This document shows positions 1-6,581 of a stretch of 6,942 bases of DNA, in pieces (positions within the stretch are counted from its first letter, which is position 1; every line of letters starts with the position of its first letter). The notes under the pieces are model-generated. The model was not told the DNA's origin, did not search any database, and was given only the letters and a program-made list of their open reading frames with translations. Position numbers and translations under genes: made by a program. This DNA is from CAZNMF01 sp035547155 (lineage in GTDB: Bacteria > Acidobacteriota > Vicinamibacteria > Vicinamibacterales > SCN-69-37): NCBI GenBank assembly GCA_035547155.1, contig DASZVJ010000025.1, positions 1 through 6,942 on the forward strand, in the 5' to 3' direction.

Positions 1-1314
1 CAGCGGCGTGATGCCCGGCAGCGGCGTGATGAGGATGTGTCCCGTCTCGGTCTGCCACCACGTGTCGACGATCGGGCAGCGCTCGCGGCCGATGTGCTGG
101 TAGTACCACATCCACGCTTCGGGATTGATCGGCTCGCCGACGGAACCGAGCAATCGCAGCGAGCTGAGGTCGCGCTTCGCCGGCCACTCCGTGCCCCAGC
201 GCATGAACGCGCGAATCGCCGTCGGCGCCGTGTAGAGAATCGTCGCGCCGTGCTCTTCGATGAGCTGCCAGAAGCGATCGCGCTGCGGCCAGTCCGGCGC
301 GCCTTCGTACATCAATACCGTCGCACCGTTGGCGAGCGGCCCGTACACGACGTAGCTGTGTCCCGTGATCCATCCGATGTCCGCCGTGCACCAATACACG
401 TCGTCGTCGCGCAGATCGAAGACCCATTGCGTCGTCGCGTACGCGCCGACGAGATAGCCGCCGGTCGTGTGGACGATGCCCTTCGGCTTGCCGGTCGTGC
501 CGGACGTGTAGAGGATGAACAGCACGTCCTCCGCGTCCATCGGCTCCGGCGGGCAGGTCGCGTCGGCGTCCTGCATCAGCCGGTGATACCAGTGATCGCG
601 GCCTTCCTTGACGTGGATCGGGAACGACTCCCCCGCCTGCCGCTGCACGATGACGACGTGCCGGATTGACGGCGTGTCCTTCAGCGCCTCGTCGGCCATC
701 TGCTTCAGCGGGACGATCTGTCCGCGCCGATAGCCGCCATCGGCGGTGATGAGCACGCTGCACTGCGCGTCGTTGATGCGATCGCGCAGCGCGTCCGAGC
801 TGAAGCCGCCGAAGACGACGCTGTGGATCGCGCCGATGCGCGCGCACGCGAGCATCGCGATCGCGGCTTCGGGAATCAGCGGCAGATAGATCGCGACGCG
901 ATCGCCCTTCTTCACGCCGAGCGATTTGAGGACGTTCGCGAAGCGCGAGACTTCGCGATAGAGATCGAAGTACGTCAGCGTGCGGCGATCGCCGGGCTCG
1001 CCTTCCCAGATGATCGCGGCCTTGTTGCGATGCGCGGACCGCGCGTGGCGATCGACGCAGTTGGCGCTCACGTTCAGCTTGCCGCCGACGAACCACTTCG
1101 CGTGCGGCGGCTGCCAGTCGAGCACCTGCCGCCACGGCTCCATCCACTCGAGCGCGATCGCGAAGCGCGACCAGAAGCCCTCGGGATCGGCGGCGGCGCG
1201 CGCGTAGATCTCGGGATCGGTGACGCGCGCGTGCGTCTGCCAGTCGGCGGGTGGTGGAAAGACGCGATCCTCGTCGAGGAGCGCGTTGATCTCTGGCGTC
1301 TGCGGCTTGGACAT
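1..1314 (-). CDS. acs: Acetyl-CoA synthetase (AMP-forming), C-terminal part outside window
   Basis: Activates acetate to acetyl-CoA through acetyl-adenylate in the cytoplasm (EC 6.2.1.1). I translated the reverse strand from the ATG at 1314-1312: 438 residues stay open to the window edge. Visible ANL-superfamily motifs are the P-loop YTSGTTGKPKG at residues 269-279, ADIGWITGHSY around 311-321, and the adenylate-binding WWQTETG at 419-425. The N-terminal region carries FVGGKLNVSANCVDRH and VVFGGFSSDALRDRI, both typical of acetyl- rather than longer-chain acyl-CoA synthetases. The family is about 650 residues, so roughly 210 are missing, including the mobile C-terminal domain with the acetylatable lysine. 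The start is supported by GAGGT six bases upstream. It is the third gene of a minus-strand operon, 36 bp after the membrane-protein gene. Its sequence is unusually rich in GCGATCGC. A propionyl-CoA synthetase is possible but less likely. Confidence 0.96.
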   Translation of the reverse strand, partial: MSKPQTPEINALLDEDRVFPPPADWQTHARVTDPEIYARAAADPEGFWSRFAIALEWMEPWRQVLDWQPPHAKWFVGGKLNVSANCVDRHARSAHRNKAAIIWEGEPGDRRTLTYFDLYREVSRFANVLKSLGVKKGDRVAIYLPLIPEAAIAMLACARIGAIHSVVFGGFSSDALRDRINDAQCSVLITADGGYRRGQIVPLKQMADEALKDTPSIRHVVIVQRQAGESFPIHVKEGRDHWYHRLMQDADATCPPEPMDAEDVLFILYTSGTTGKPKGIVHTTGGYLVGAYATTQWVFDLRDDDVYWCTADIGWITGHSYVVYGPLANGATVLMYEGAPDWPQRDRFWQLIEEHGATILYTAPTAIRAFMRWGTEWPAKRDLSSLRLLGSVGEPINPEAWMWYYQHIGRERCPIVDTWWQTETGHILITPLPGITPL

Positions 1315-1320
1315 CGTCGA

Positions 1321-1325
1321 ACCTC
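1321..1325 (-). promoter_or_regulatory. Ribosome binding site of acs
   Basis: On the minus strand this reads GAGGT, six bases before the ATG at 1314. It is the clearest Shine-Dalgarno sequence in the window and fixes the acs start. Several other genes here have no recognisable one. Confidence 0.6.
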
Positions 1326-1350
1326 GGGCGAGCGATGCCTGAGCGGCGGC

Positions 1351-1833
1351 TCAGACCTGCGGCGGCGGCGCCGGCTTGCGGCGGAACAGCGCGAGGCCGA
1401 GCAGCGCGCCCAGCATGCTGAAGACGGCGTACATCGGAATCGTGATCATCGCGTAGAACACGCCAATCAGCACGGGCGCGTTCGGCCGCTCGAGCACGGT
1501 CTCGACGCGATCGCGCAGCTCCGGCGGCAGCTGGCTGTTCTGATCGAGCGCGACGCGGATCTGCTCGTCGAAGCGCGCGCCGGACAATGCGACGATCAGG
1601 CCGGTGATGACGACGTAGATGATCGCGCCGACGAGGCCCGCGATCAAACCGCCGAGCACGGCTTCGGCGGCTTCGAGCGCGTCAGGATGCGCCTGGCGCT
1701 GCAGGTAGACCGTGAGCAGCCCGCCGAGCACGACCCACAGACAGCAGCAGAAGTTCGCCGCGCCGACGAACGGCAGCGCCGAGACAATGCCGATGAACAG
1801 GCCGCCGAGCAGCGCGGGCTGGAAGCGGCGCAT
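1351..1833 (-). CDS. Small four-helix membrane protein of unknown function, coupled to ino1
   Basis: 160 residues; I do not recognise a named family. Hydrophobic segments lie at about residues 7-24, 28-45, 57-84 and 119-150. A hydrophilic, charged loop (about 85-118) separates helices 3 and 4, and the C-terminus is basic then proline-rich (RRKPAPPPQV). Helices are rich in Gly and Ala (LLGGLFIG, GGLIAGLVG, LGALLGLALF), suggesting close packing. Three consecutive cysteines (29-31) open helix 2, in the context FCCCLWVVLGG. There is no signal-peptide cleavage site, so it is probably an inner-membrane protein. Its ATG shares one base with the ino1 stop (TGATG at 1835-1831), with no good Shine-Dalgarno, pointing to translation by reinitiation after ino1. 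acs follows after 36 bp. Position suggests a role tied to inositol-phosphate or lipid metabolism, but nothing in the sequence shows a catalytic site. Confidence 0.85.
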   Translation of the reverse strand: MRRFQPALLGGLFIGIVSALPFVGAANFCCCLWVVLGGLLTVYLQRQAHPDALEAAEAVLGGLIAGLVGAIIYVVITGLIVALSGARFDEQIRVALDQNSQLPPELRDRVETVLERPNAPVLIGVFYAMITIPMYAVFSMLGALLGLALFRRKPAPPPQV

Positions 1834-3146
1834 CAGTCGTAGTATTCGCGCCCCAGATGCGTGATGAGCTCCTCACCGCGCATGTAGCGCAGCGTGTTCT
1901 TGAGCTTCATCAGCTGGATGAACAGATCGTGCTCGGGGTACAGCCCCGGCGCGTGCATCGGGCTCTTGAAGTAGAACGACAGCCACTCCTGGATGCCGGA
2001 GAAGCCCGATCGCTTCGCGAGATCCATGAACAGCGCCACGTCGAGGACGATCGGCGCGGCGAGGATGCTGTCGCGGCAGAGGAAGTTGATCTTGAGCTGC
2101 ATCGGATAGCCGAGCCAGCCGACGAGATCGATGTTGTCCCAGCCCTCTTTCGCATCGCCGCGCGGCTTGTAGTAGTTGATGCGCACGACGTGGTGCAGCT
2201 CGGCGTAGAGGTCGGGATACAGACTCGACTGGAAGATGTAGTCGAGCACCGACTTCTTGCTCTCTTCCTTCGTCTTGAACGAGTCGGGATCGTCGAGCAC
2301 TTCGCCGTCACGATTGCCGAGGATGTTCGTCGAGTACCAGCCTTCGACGCCGAGCAATCGCGCCTTCAAGCCCGGCGCGATGATCGTCTTGATCAGCGTC
2401 TGTCCGGTCTTCAGATCCTTGCCGGCGAGCGGCGAGCCCGTCTTCTGCGCGAGCTCCATCAACGCGGGCACGTCGGCGCTCAGGTTCGGCGCCGCGTTCG
2501 CGTACGGAATTCCCTCGTGAATCGCCGCGTACGCGTAGATCATGCTCGACGGGATCGATGGATCGTTGGCCTCGAGCGCCTTCTCGAACGCGGCCAGCGA
2601 CTGATGCGCGGCCGTTTCGGTGAGGAACACTTCCGTGCTGCCGCACCACACGAGCACGAGGCGATCGAGCTTGTGCTCCGATTTGAACCGGCGGATGTCG
2701 GCAATGAGCTGCTCGGCGAGATCCTTCTTGTTCTTGCCCTTCTTGACGTTCGGACCGTCGAGCCGCTTCACGTACTGACGATCGAAGACGGCGGACATCG
2801 GCGTGACCGCCGACAACTCGTCCTTGATCGAATCGAGCAGCGAATTCTCGAGCACGCCGGCGGTCTTCGCGGCCTCGTAGCAGTTGTCTTCGAAGATGTC
2901 CCAGCCGCCGAACACGATCTGATCGAGATTCGACAGCGGCACGAATTCTTTGATCGCTGGCGAGCGCGATTCGGTGCGCTTGCCGAGACGGACCGTGCCC
3001 ATCTGCGTGAGCGATCCGATCGGCTTCGCAAGGCCTTTGCGAACGGCCATGACACCGGCGATCGTGGTGGTGCTGACGGCCCCAAGGCCGACGAGGAGAA
3101 TGCCGAGCTTGCCCTCGGCAGGGGCGATAGAAAGTCCTTGAGTCAC
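1833..3146 (-). CDS. ino1: myo-Inositol-1-phosphate synthase (inositol-3-phosphate synthase)
   Basis: Converts glucose 6-phosphate to 1L-myo-inositol 1-phosphate with a tightly bound NAD (EC 5.5.1.4), the committed step to inositol and inositol lipids. At 437 residues it belongs to the longer type, not the roughly 360-residue actinobacterial type. Visible are the dinucleotide-binding loop GLGAVSTT (20-27) after a beta-strand (GILLV), GSLTQMGTVRLG (44-55), the family signature AGKDLKTGQT (241-250), GWYSTNILGNRDG (269-281), KEGWDNIDLVGWLG (333-346) and INFLCRDSILAAPIVLD (353-369). The start is GTG at 3146-3144. An ATG 18 bases upstream in frame hits TAG two codons later, and the next internal ATG would remove the NAD loop. 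No Shine-Dalgarno is seen, but TATAGT lies eight bases before the GTG, so the mRNA may be leaderless. It is the first gene of the operon with the membrane protein and acs. Confidence 0.95.
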   Translation of the reverse strand: MTQGLSIAPAEGKLGILLVGLGAVSTTTIAGVMAVRKGLAKPIGSLTQMGTVRLGKRTESRSPAIKEFVPLSNLDQIVFGGWDIFEDNCYEAAKTAGVLENSLLDSIKDELSAVTPMSAVFDRQYVKRLDGPNVKKGKNKKDLAEQLIADIRRFKSEHKLDRLVLVWCGSTEVFLTETAAHQSLAAFEKALEANDPSIPSSMIYAYAAIHEGIPYANAAPNLSADVPALMELAQKTGSPLAGKDLKTGQTLIKTIIAPGLKARLLGVEGWYSTNILGNRDGEVLDDPDSFKTKEESKKSVLDYIFQSSLYPDLYAELHHVVRINYYKPRGDAKEGWDNIDLVGWLGYPMQLKINFLCRDSILAAPIVLDVALFMDLAKRSGFSGIQEWLSFYFKSPMHAPGLYPEHDLFIQLMKLKNTLRYMRGEELITHLGREYYD

Positions 3147-3172
3147 GGGCGAAAACTATATCATCGACCCTC
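3147..3172. promoter_or_regulatory. Compact divergent promoter region between ino1 and the methyltransferase-like gene
   Basis: Only 26 bp separate the two divergent start codons. In the middle lies an AT-rich core in otherwise GC-rich DNA. Read leftwards it gives TATAGT (3160-3155, five of six matches to the -10 consensus), eight bases before the ino1 GTG. Read rightwards it gives TATATC (3157-3162, four of six), ten bases before the ATG at 3173. The two hexamers overlap. Neither gene has a Shine-Dalgarno here, and a start site about seven bases after each hexamer would fall at or next to the start codon. I see no convincing -35 boxes; those would have to lie inside the opposite gene. Mutually exclusive firing of the two promoters is an inference. 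Confidence 0.5.
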
Positions 3173-3691
3173 ATGCTGAAGTGGTTCCGCCGCGGCCCGT
3201 CGCCGCATCAGACGGCGCTCGCGATGATCGGCGCACGACCCGGCGATCGCGTGGTTTTTGCCGGATCGCCAGCGCCGGCGCTCGCCGCGGAAGTCGCGCG
3301 CATCACCGGCCTCAACGGCCGCACGCTCATCGTCAGCGCGACGCCAGAGACCGACGCCGCACTGCAGGCCGCCGCCGACGACGCCGGCGCGCTGATCGAT
3401 CTCGCGCGGACGCTCCCTGCAGGCGAATCGGCCAACGACGTGGCCGTGCTGGCGATATCGACCGGTGAGGTGCCGCAAGCGGCGCTGGTCGAGGCCTACG
3501 GGACGCTGCGCTCGGGCGGACGATTGATCCTGATCACCGGCACGCGCCGGGCCGGTGTGTTCGCGGGCAAGACGGACGTGCCGCCGCCGAACGCCGACGC
3601 GACCGTCCAGTCGCTGATCGACGCCGGCGGCCGCGCCGCCAGGCGACTCGCGACGGCCGAAGGCGTGTCGTACTACGAGGCGCGCAAGTAG
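3173..3691 (+). CDS. Degenerate class I methyltransferase-like (Rossmann-fold) protein
   Basis: 172 residues. The order of predicted strands resembles a SAM-dependent methyltransferase: a helix then GARPGDRVVFAGSP (20-33, the motif I position), TLIVSATPE (51-59, strand 2), DVAVLAIST (89-97, strand 4) and a turn plus strand SGGRLILITGT (114-124), typical of the strand before the methyltransferase C-terminal hairpin. It ends with EGVSYYEARK. Motif I lacks the usual D/E-x-G-x-G-x-G (it reads FAGSPAPAL), and the acidic residue normally ending strand 2 is not clear (T57 to E59). It may therefore bind another ligand or be a non-catalytic relative. There is no signal peptide or membrane helix, so it is probably cytoplasmic. 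It is divergent from ino1 and has no clear Shine-Dalgarno. A heptamer pair and hairpin follow its stop. I cannot assign a substrate. Confidence 0.8.
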   Translation: MLKWFRRGPSPHQTALAMIGARPGDRVVFAGSPAPALAAEVARITGLNGRTLIVSATPETDAALQAAADDAGALIDLARTLPAGESANDVAVLAISTGEVPQAALVEAYGTLRSGGRLILITGTRRAGVFAGKTDVPPPNADATVQSLIDAGGRAARRLATAEGVSYYEARK

Positions 3692-3702
3692 GGCTCTTTC
3701 TC

Positions 3703-3716
3703 GAAGTTCGAAGTTC
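3703..3716 (+). repeat. Two tandem GAAGTTC heptamers
   Basis: GAAGTTC occurs twice without a gap, starting 11 bases after the stop of the preceding gene. The reverse complement, GAACTTC, is the unit of the five-copy array at 6531-6565. The last base is also the first base of the hairpin that follows. Confidence 0.75.
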
Positions 3717-3735
3717 TGGCCGCGTGAGCGGCCAG
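3716..3735 (+). terminator. Hairpin with GTGA loop, candidate terminator
   Basis: A perfect 8-bp inverted repeat, CTGGCCGC and GCGGCCAG, encloses GTGA, a GNRA-type tetraloop. It begins 24 bases after the stop codon at 3691, where a terminator would be expected. There is no T-run after it, so it would be an atypical intrinsic terminator or an mRNA 3'-end stabiliser. Confidence 0.5.
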
Positions 3736-3738
3736 CAT

Positions 3739-3804
3739 CCTGTCCGCGCCAGGCGACGCCCGCCAGACGCACGACAGCGGCCCACGACGGGCCTTTGGGA
3801 CAGG
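3739..3804. other. Foldable intergenic element (long-range stem enclosing small hairpins)
   Basis: CCTGTCC at 3739-3745 pairs perfectly with GGACAGG at 3798-3804. Between them are GGCG/CGCC (3752-3755 with 3761-3764, loop ACGCC) and GGCCC/GGGCC (3779-3783 with 3789-3793, loop ACGAC). The last is followed by TTT, so it could itself act as a weak terminator. Together these allow a three-way-junction shape. The outer stem ends three bases before the -35 box of the next gene. It may be a terminator complex, a small RNA or chance folding in GC-rich DNA. Confidence 0.3.
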
Positions 3805-3807
3805 GGC

Positions 3808-3836
3808 TTGGCACCTCCTTTGCTCTGGCGTAGCAT
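3808..3836 (+). promoter_or_regulatory. Sigma70-type promoter of the BON-domain gene
   Basis: TTGGCA (3808-3813; five of six matches to TTGACA) is followed after exactly 17 bases by TAGCAT (3831-3836; four of six matches to TATAAT). Transcription would begin near 3843, giving a leader of about 26 bases. That leader holds AAGG at 3855-3858, ten bases before the ATG at 3869, a weak ribosome binding site. This is the best promoter in the window. Confidence 0.6.
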
Positions 3837-3868
3837 CAGCACCAGCCTGCCAGCAAGGCCAAACCTCC

Positions 3869-4387
3869 ATGCGGAAGATCGTGCTCGTCGGTGTCGCGCT
3901 CCTCGCCCTGCTGGCCGGAGCTCTGCCCGCCTCGGCGCAGATCTCCGATCGCGATCTCGGCGAGAAGGTCGCCGAGTCCGTCCGCACCTACTCGAAGTTC
4001 AGCATCTTCGACGACGTGAACATCGGCATCGACAATCGGAACGTCGTGCTGACCGGCAAGGTCACGACGCCGAACAAGAAGGACGAGCTCGGCAAGCGCG
4101 TGGCGAAGATCGACGGCATCCGCACGCTGAGCAACGAGATCGACGTGCTGCCCGTCTCCGACGTCGACGCGAAGATCCGCGTGATCGCCGCCGGCCGCAT
4201 CTACAACCATCCCACGTTCTGGCGCTACGCCGAGCTGCCGATGCCGCCCATCCACATCATCGTCGAGCACCAGCGCATCACGCTGACGGGCTTCGTGGAC
4301 TCGCAGGGCGACAAGATTCTTGCGACGTCGCTCGCGTCGTTCAACGGCGTGCTGAGCGTGGACAACAAGCTGCGCGTCGGCCGATAG
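3869..4387 (+). CDS. Secreted protein with two BON domains (OsmY-like)
   Basis: 172 residues. A Sec signal peptide (basic MRK, hydrophobic core, ASA|Q cleavage after residue 23) sends it to the periplasm. Two BON repeats follow, at about 27-95 and 100-170. Each has the typical strand VxLxGxV (NVVLTGKV at 58-65; RITLTGFV at 136-143) and ends in a similar closing strand (GIRTLSNEI at 83-91; GVLSVDNKL at 160-168). In known proteins BON domains bind phospholipid or outer-membrane surfaces, as in OsmY and DolP of E. coli, and are often made under stress; a similar envelope role here is inference. The start is fixed by the signal peptide and by the promoter at 3808-3836. The next secreted-protein gene begins 54 bp downstream without its own obvious promoter, so the two are probably co-transcribed. 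Confidence 0.9.
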   Translation: MRKIVLVGVALLALLAGALPASAQISDRDLGEKVAESVRTYSKFSIFDDVNIGIDNRNVVLTGKVTTPNKKDELGKRVAKIDGIRTLSNEIDVLPVSDVDAKIRVIAAGRIYNHPTFWRYAELPMPPIHIIVEHQRITLTGFVDSQGDKILATSLASFNGVLSVDNKLRVGR

Positions 4388-4441
4388 CCGGCGGCGAGCG
4401 TCGAAACTTCTCGTCACGCGCCATCGTCTCCTCATCACCCC

Positions 4442-6523
4442 ATGTCCCTTGCCCTCCGACGCCTCGCCGTCTCCACCGCGATCGTGGCGATGGCCTGTGC
4501 GGGTCTGGTCGCGCAAGGCGGAGGCGGTGGACGGGCGGGCGGGCCGGGGCCTGGCCTCGGAGGCCAGCGTGGCGGCGGGCCAGGGCGCGCGGGATTCCCG
4601 CGCGACAACACGTCGGCGGTCGCCACCGGCACTGGCGCGATCAGCGGGACCGTCGTCCGCGACGGCACCGGCTCGCCGGTCAAACGCGCGCGCGTCACGC
4701 TGAACGGCGCCGAGCTGCGCGGCGGACGCTCGGTCCTCACCGACGATCAGGGCCGATTCGTGTTTCAAGCGCTGCCCGCCGGACGCTTCACGATGACGGC
4801 GTCCAAGCCCGGCTTCGTCACGGGGACGTACGGCGCGAAGCGGCCGGGGCGGCCGGGCACGCCCATCCAGCTCGCCGACGGACAAATCCTCGAGCGCGCG
4901 ACAATCGTCATGCCGCACGGCAGCGTCATCACCGGACTCGTCGTCGACGAGGCTGGCGAGCCCGCGGCGGGGACGACGATCCGCGCACTGCGCTTCGTGC
5001 TGCAAACGGGCGAACGGACGCTGCAGCCGGCCGGACAGGCCGTCGCCGACGATCGCGGCATCTATCGCATCTATCAGCTGCAGCCGGGTGACTACATCGT
5101 CAACGCCGTGCCGCGCAATCTGACGACCAACGACTTGCGCGAGGCGCTCGCGAGCCAGGTGCAGGCGGTCCTGCAACAGGCGCAAGGCGGCGCCGGCAGC
5201 GTGTCGATCAACATCGGGAATCTCACGACGCTCGCCAATCAGGGCGCCGGCACGGAGGTCATGGCGCGCGTGCTGCAGTTGCAGGAGCAGCTCCAGCAGA
5301 GCGAACAGCAGCCGTCCGAAGCGTACGCGCCCGTCTACTATCCAGGCACCACGTCGCTCTCGAGCGCGACGACGGTAACGCTGGATGTGGGCGAAGAGCG
5401 CGCGGGCGTCGACTTCCAGCTGCAGCTCGTCCCGACCTGGCGCGTCAGCGGCATCGTCGCGATGCCGAGCGGCGCGCTGCCGCAGGGCACGCAGGTCGCG
5501 CTCGTGCCGTCGGAGCGCGCGTCGCTGCCCAACGTCAACGTCTTCGGCACCGATCAGACGCGCGTGAGCGCCGACGGCCGCTTCACGTTCGACAACGTCA
5601 CGCCTGGACAGTACAGCCTGCAGGCGCGTGCGATCGTTCGCGATCCCGCGGCAGCGCAGAACGGCGCTGGCGGACGCGGCGGTCCCGTCTTTTTCGGCCG
5701 CGGCGGCATCGGCGGGCCGGGATCGATCGCGCAAGTGCTGTGGGCCGCGGCGGACGTCTCGGTCGGAGGCCAGCACATCTCGAACCTCGTGCTGACCCTG
5801 CAGCCGGGCATGACCATGAAAGGCCGCGTCGATTTCGAGAGCGGATCGCAGCAGCCGCCCGATCCGACGCGAATCCTGATCACGCTCTCGCCGCGTGGCG
5901 CACAGACGCTCGAGATGGGCGTCACGCCGCCGGGCGAAGTCGACGCGTCGGGGCATTTCTCGATTCCTGGCGTCGCACCAGGACGCTACACAATCAACGC
6001 GAGCGTGCTGCCGTACTCGCCATCGGACGATCCGACAGGCCGAGGCGGACGCGGCGGCCGTGGTTTCGTCACGCCGGGACAGACGGCCGGCGGGTGGCGG
6101 CTGAAATCCGCGATGATCGACGGCCGCGACGTTCTCGACTTTCCGCTCGATGTCGGTCCGAATCAGGATCTCTCGAACGCCGTCCTGACGTTCACCGACA
6201 AGACGCAAGAATTGTCGGGGACGATCCAGGACACGTCGGGACGTCCGACGTCGGACTACACGATCATCCTGTTCCCGAGCGACAACCGTTACTGGACTCC
6301 GCAGTCGCGTCGCATCGCGTCCGCGCGGCCGGGCACCGACGGCCGATTCACCTTCCGCGGCATTCCCGCTGGCGAGTACCGGCTGACGGCCGTGACGGAC
6401 GTCGAGCCCGGCGAGTGGTACGACCCGGCGTTTCTCGGCCAGGTGCAACAGGCCTCGATCGCGATCAGCCTCGCCGAGGGCGCCACGAAAGTGCAGGACA
6501 TCAGGCTGGCGGGCGGGAGGTAG
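4442..6523 (+). CDS. Secreted multi-repeat carboxypeptidase-regulatory-like domain protein
   Basis: 693 residues. An N-terminal signal peptide (LRRLAVSTAIVAMACAGLVA, cleavage near residue 24) is followed by a Gly-rich stretch (26-52). The rest is beta-sandwich repeats of the CarboxypepD_reg/Cna-B type, each with a D-x-G-x-F-x-F…PG-x-Y core: 101-120, 203-222, 376-395, 501-520 and 631-650. The first full domain opens at GAISGTVV (65-72). A Gln-rich helical insert (about 231-291) lies between domains 2 and 3. Further Gly/Arg-rich linkers occur at 408-427 and 533-541 (GRGGRGGRG). There is no TonB-dependent beta-barrel, protease or other enzymatic domain, and no C-terminal anchor. Proteins of this kind are abundant in Acidobacteria and their role is unknown; binding of surface glycans or peptides is a guess. 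The start is chosen by the signal peptide, since no Shine-Dalgarno is visible in the pyrimidine-rich 15 bases upstream. It ends seven bases before a heptamer array. Confidence 0.9.
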   Translation: MSLALRRLAVSTAIVAMACAGLVAQGGGGGRAGGPGPGLGGQRGGGPGRAGFPRDNTSAVATGTGAISGTVVRDGTGSPVKRARVTLNGAELRGGRSVLTDDQGRFVFQALPAGRFTMTASKPGFVTGTYGAKRPGRPGTPIQLADGQILERATIVMPHGSVITGLVVDEAGEPAAGTTIRALRFVLQTGERTLQPAGQAVADDRGIYRIYQLQPGDYIVNAVPRNLTTNDLREALASQVQAVLQQAQGGAGSVSINIGNLTTLANQGAGTEVMARVLQLQEQLQQSEQQPSEAYAPVYYPGTTSLSSATTVTLDVGEERAGVDFQLQLVPTWRVSGIVAMPSGALPQGTQVALVPSERASLPNVNVFGTDQTRVSADGRFTFDNVTPGQYSLQARAIVRDPAAAQNGAGGRGGPVFFGRGGIGGPGSIAQVLWAAADVSVGGQHISNLVLTLQPGMTMKGRVDFESGSQQPPDPTRILITLSPRGAQTLEMGVTPPGEVDASGHFSIPGVAPGRYTINASVLPYSPSDDPTGRGGRGGRGFVTPGQTAGGWRLKSAMIDGRDVLDFPLDVGPNQDLSNAVLTFTDKTQELSGTIQDTSGRPTSDYTIILFPSDNRYWTPQSRRIASARPGTDGRFTFRGIPAGEYRLTAVTDVEPGEWYDPAFLGQVQQASIAISLAEGATKVQDIRLAGGR

Positions 6524-6530
6524 GTAAAAC

Positions 6531-6565
6531 GAACTTCGAACTCTGAACTTTGAACTTCGAAATTC
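6531..6565 (+). repeat. Five tandem heptamers of the GAACTTC family
   Basis: Period-seven array with units GAACTTC, GAACTCT, GAACTTT, GAACTTC and GAAATTC. It begins seven bases after the stop codon of the preceding gene. The unit is the reverse complement of the GAAGTTC pair at 3703-3716. It is AT-rich compared with its surroundings. It resembles in kind the short tandemly repeated heptamers known from cyanobacterial intergenic DNA, though the unit differs. Function is unknown. Confidence 0.8.
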
Positions 6566-6581
6566 GGAGTGACTACTCAGG

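Noticed and set aside
37..669. A 210-codon plus-strand frame at the left edge
   Set aside because: It lies antisense to acs, whose motifs are clear in this region.
823..1842. A 339-codon plus-strand frame across acs and the membrane-protein gene
   Set aside because: It crosses two well-supported minus-strand genes, and its product is charged low-complexity sequence.
3138..3143. TTGAGT as a -35 box for the plus-strand gene at 3173
   Set aside because: Only 13 bases separate it from the TATATC hexamer, well short of the usual 16-18.
3162..3164. ATG upstream of ino1 as its start
   Set aside because: It is in frame but is followed two codons later by TAG, so GTG at 3146 is the first usable start that keeps the NAD-binding loop.
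1857..3179. A 440-codon open frame on the plus strand opposite ino1
   Set aside because: The opposite strand encodes an unmistakable inositol-phosphate synthase. This frame gives Arg/Val/Glu-rich nonsense without family motifs.
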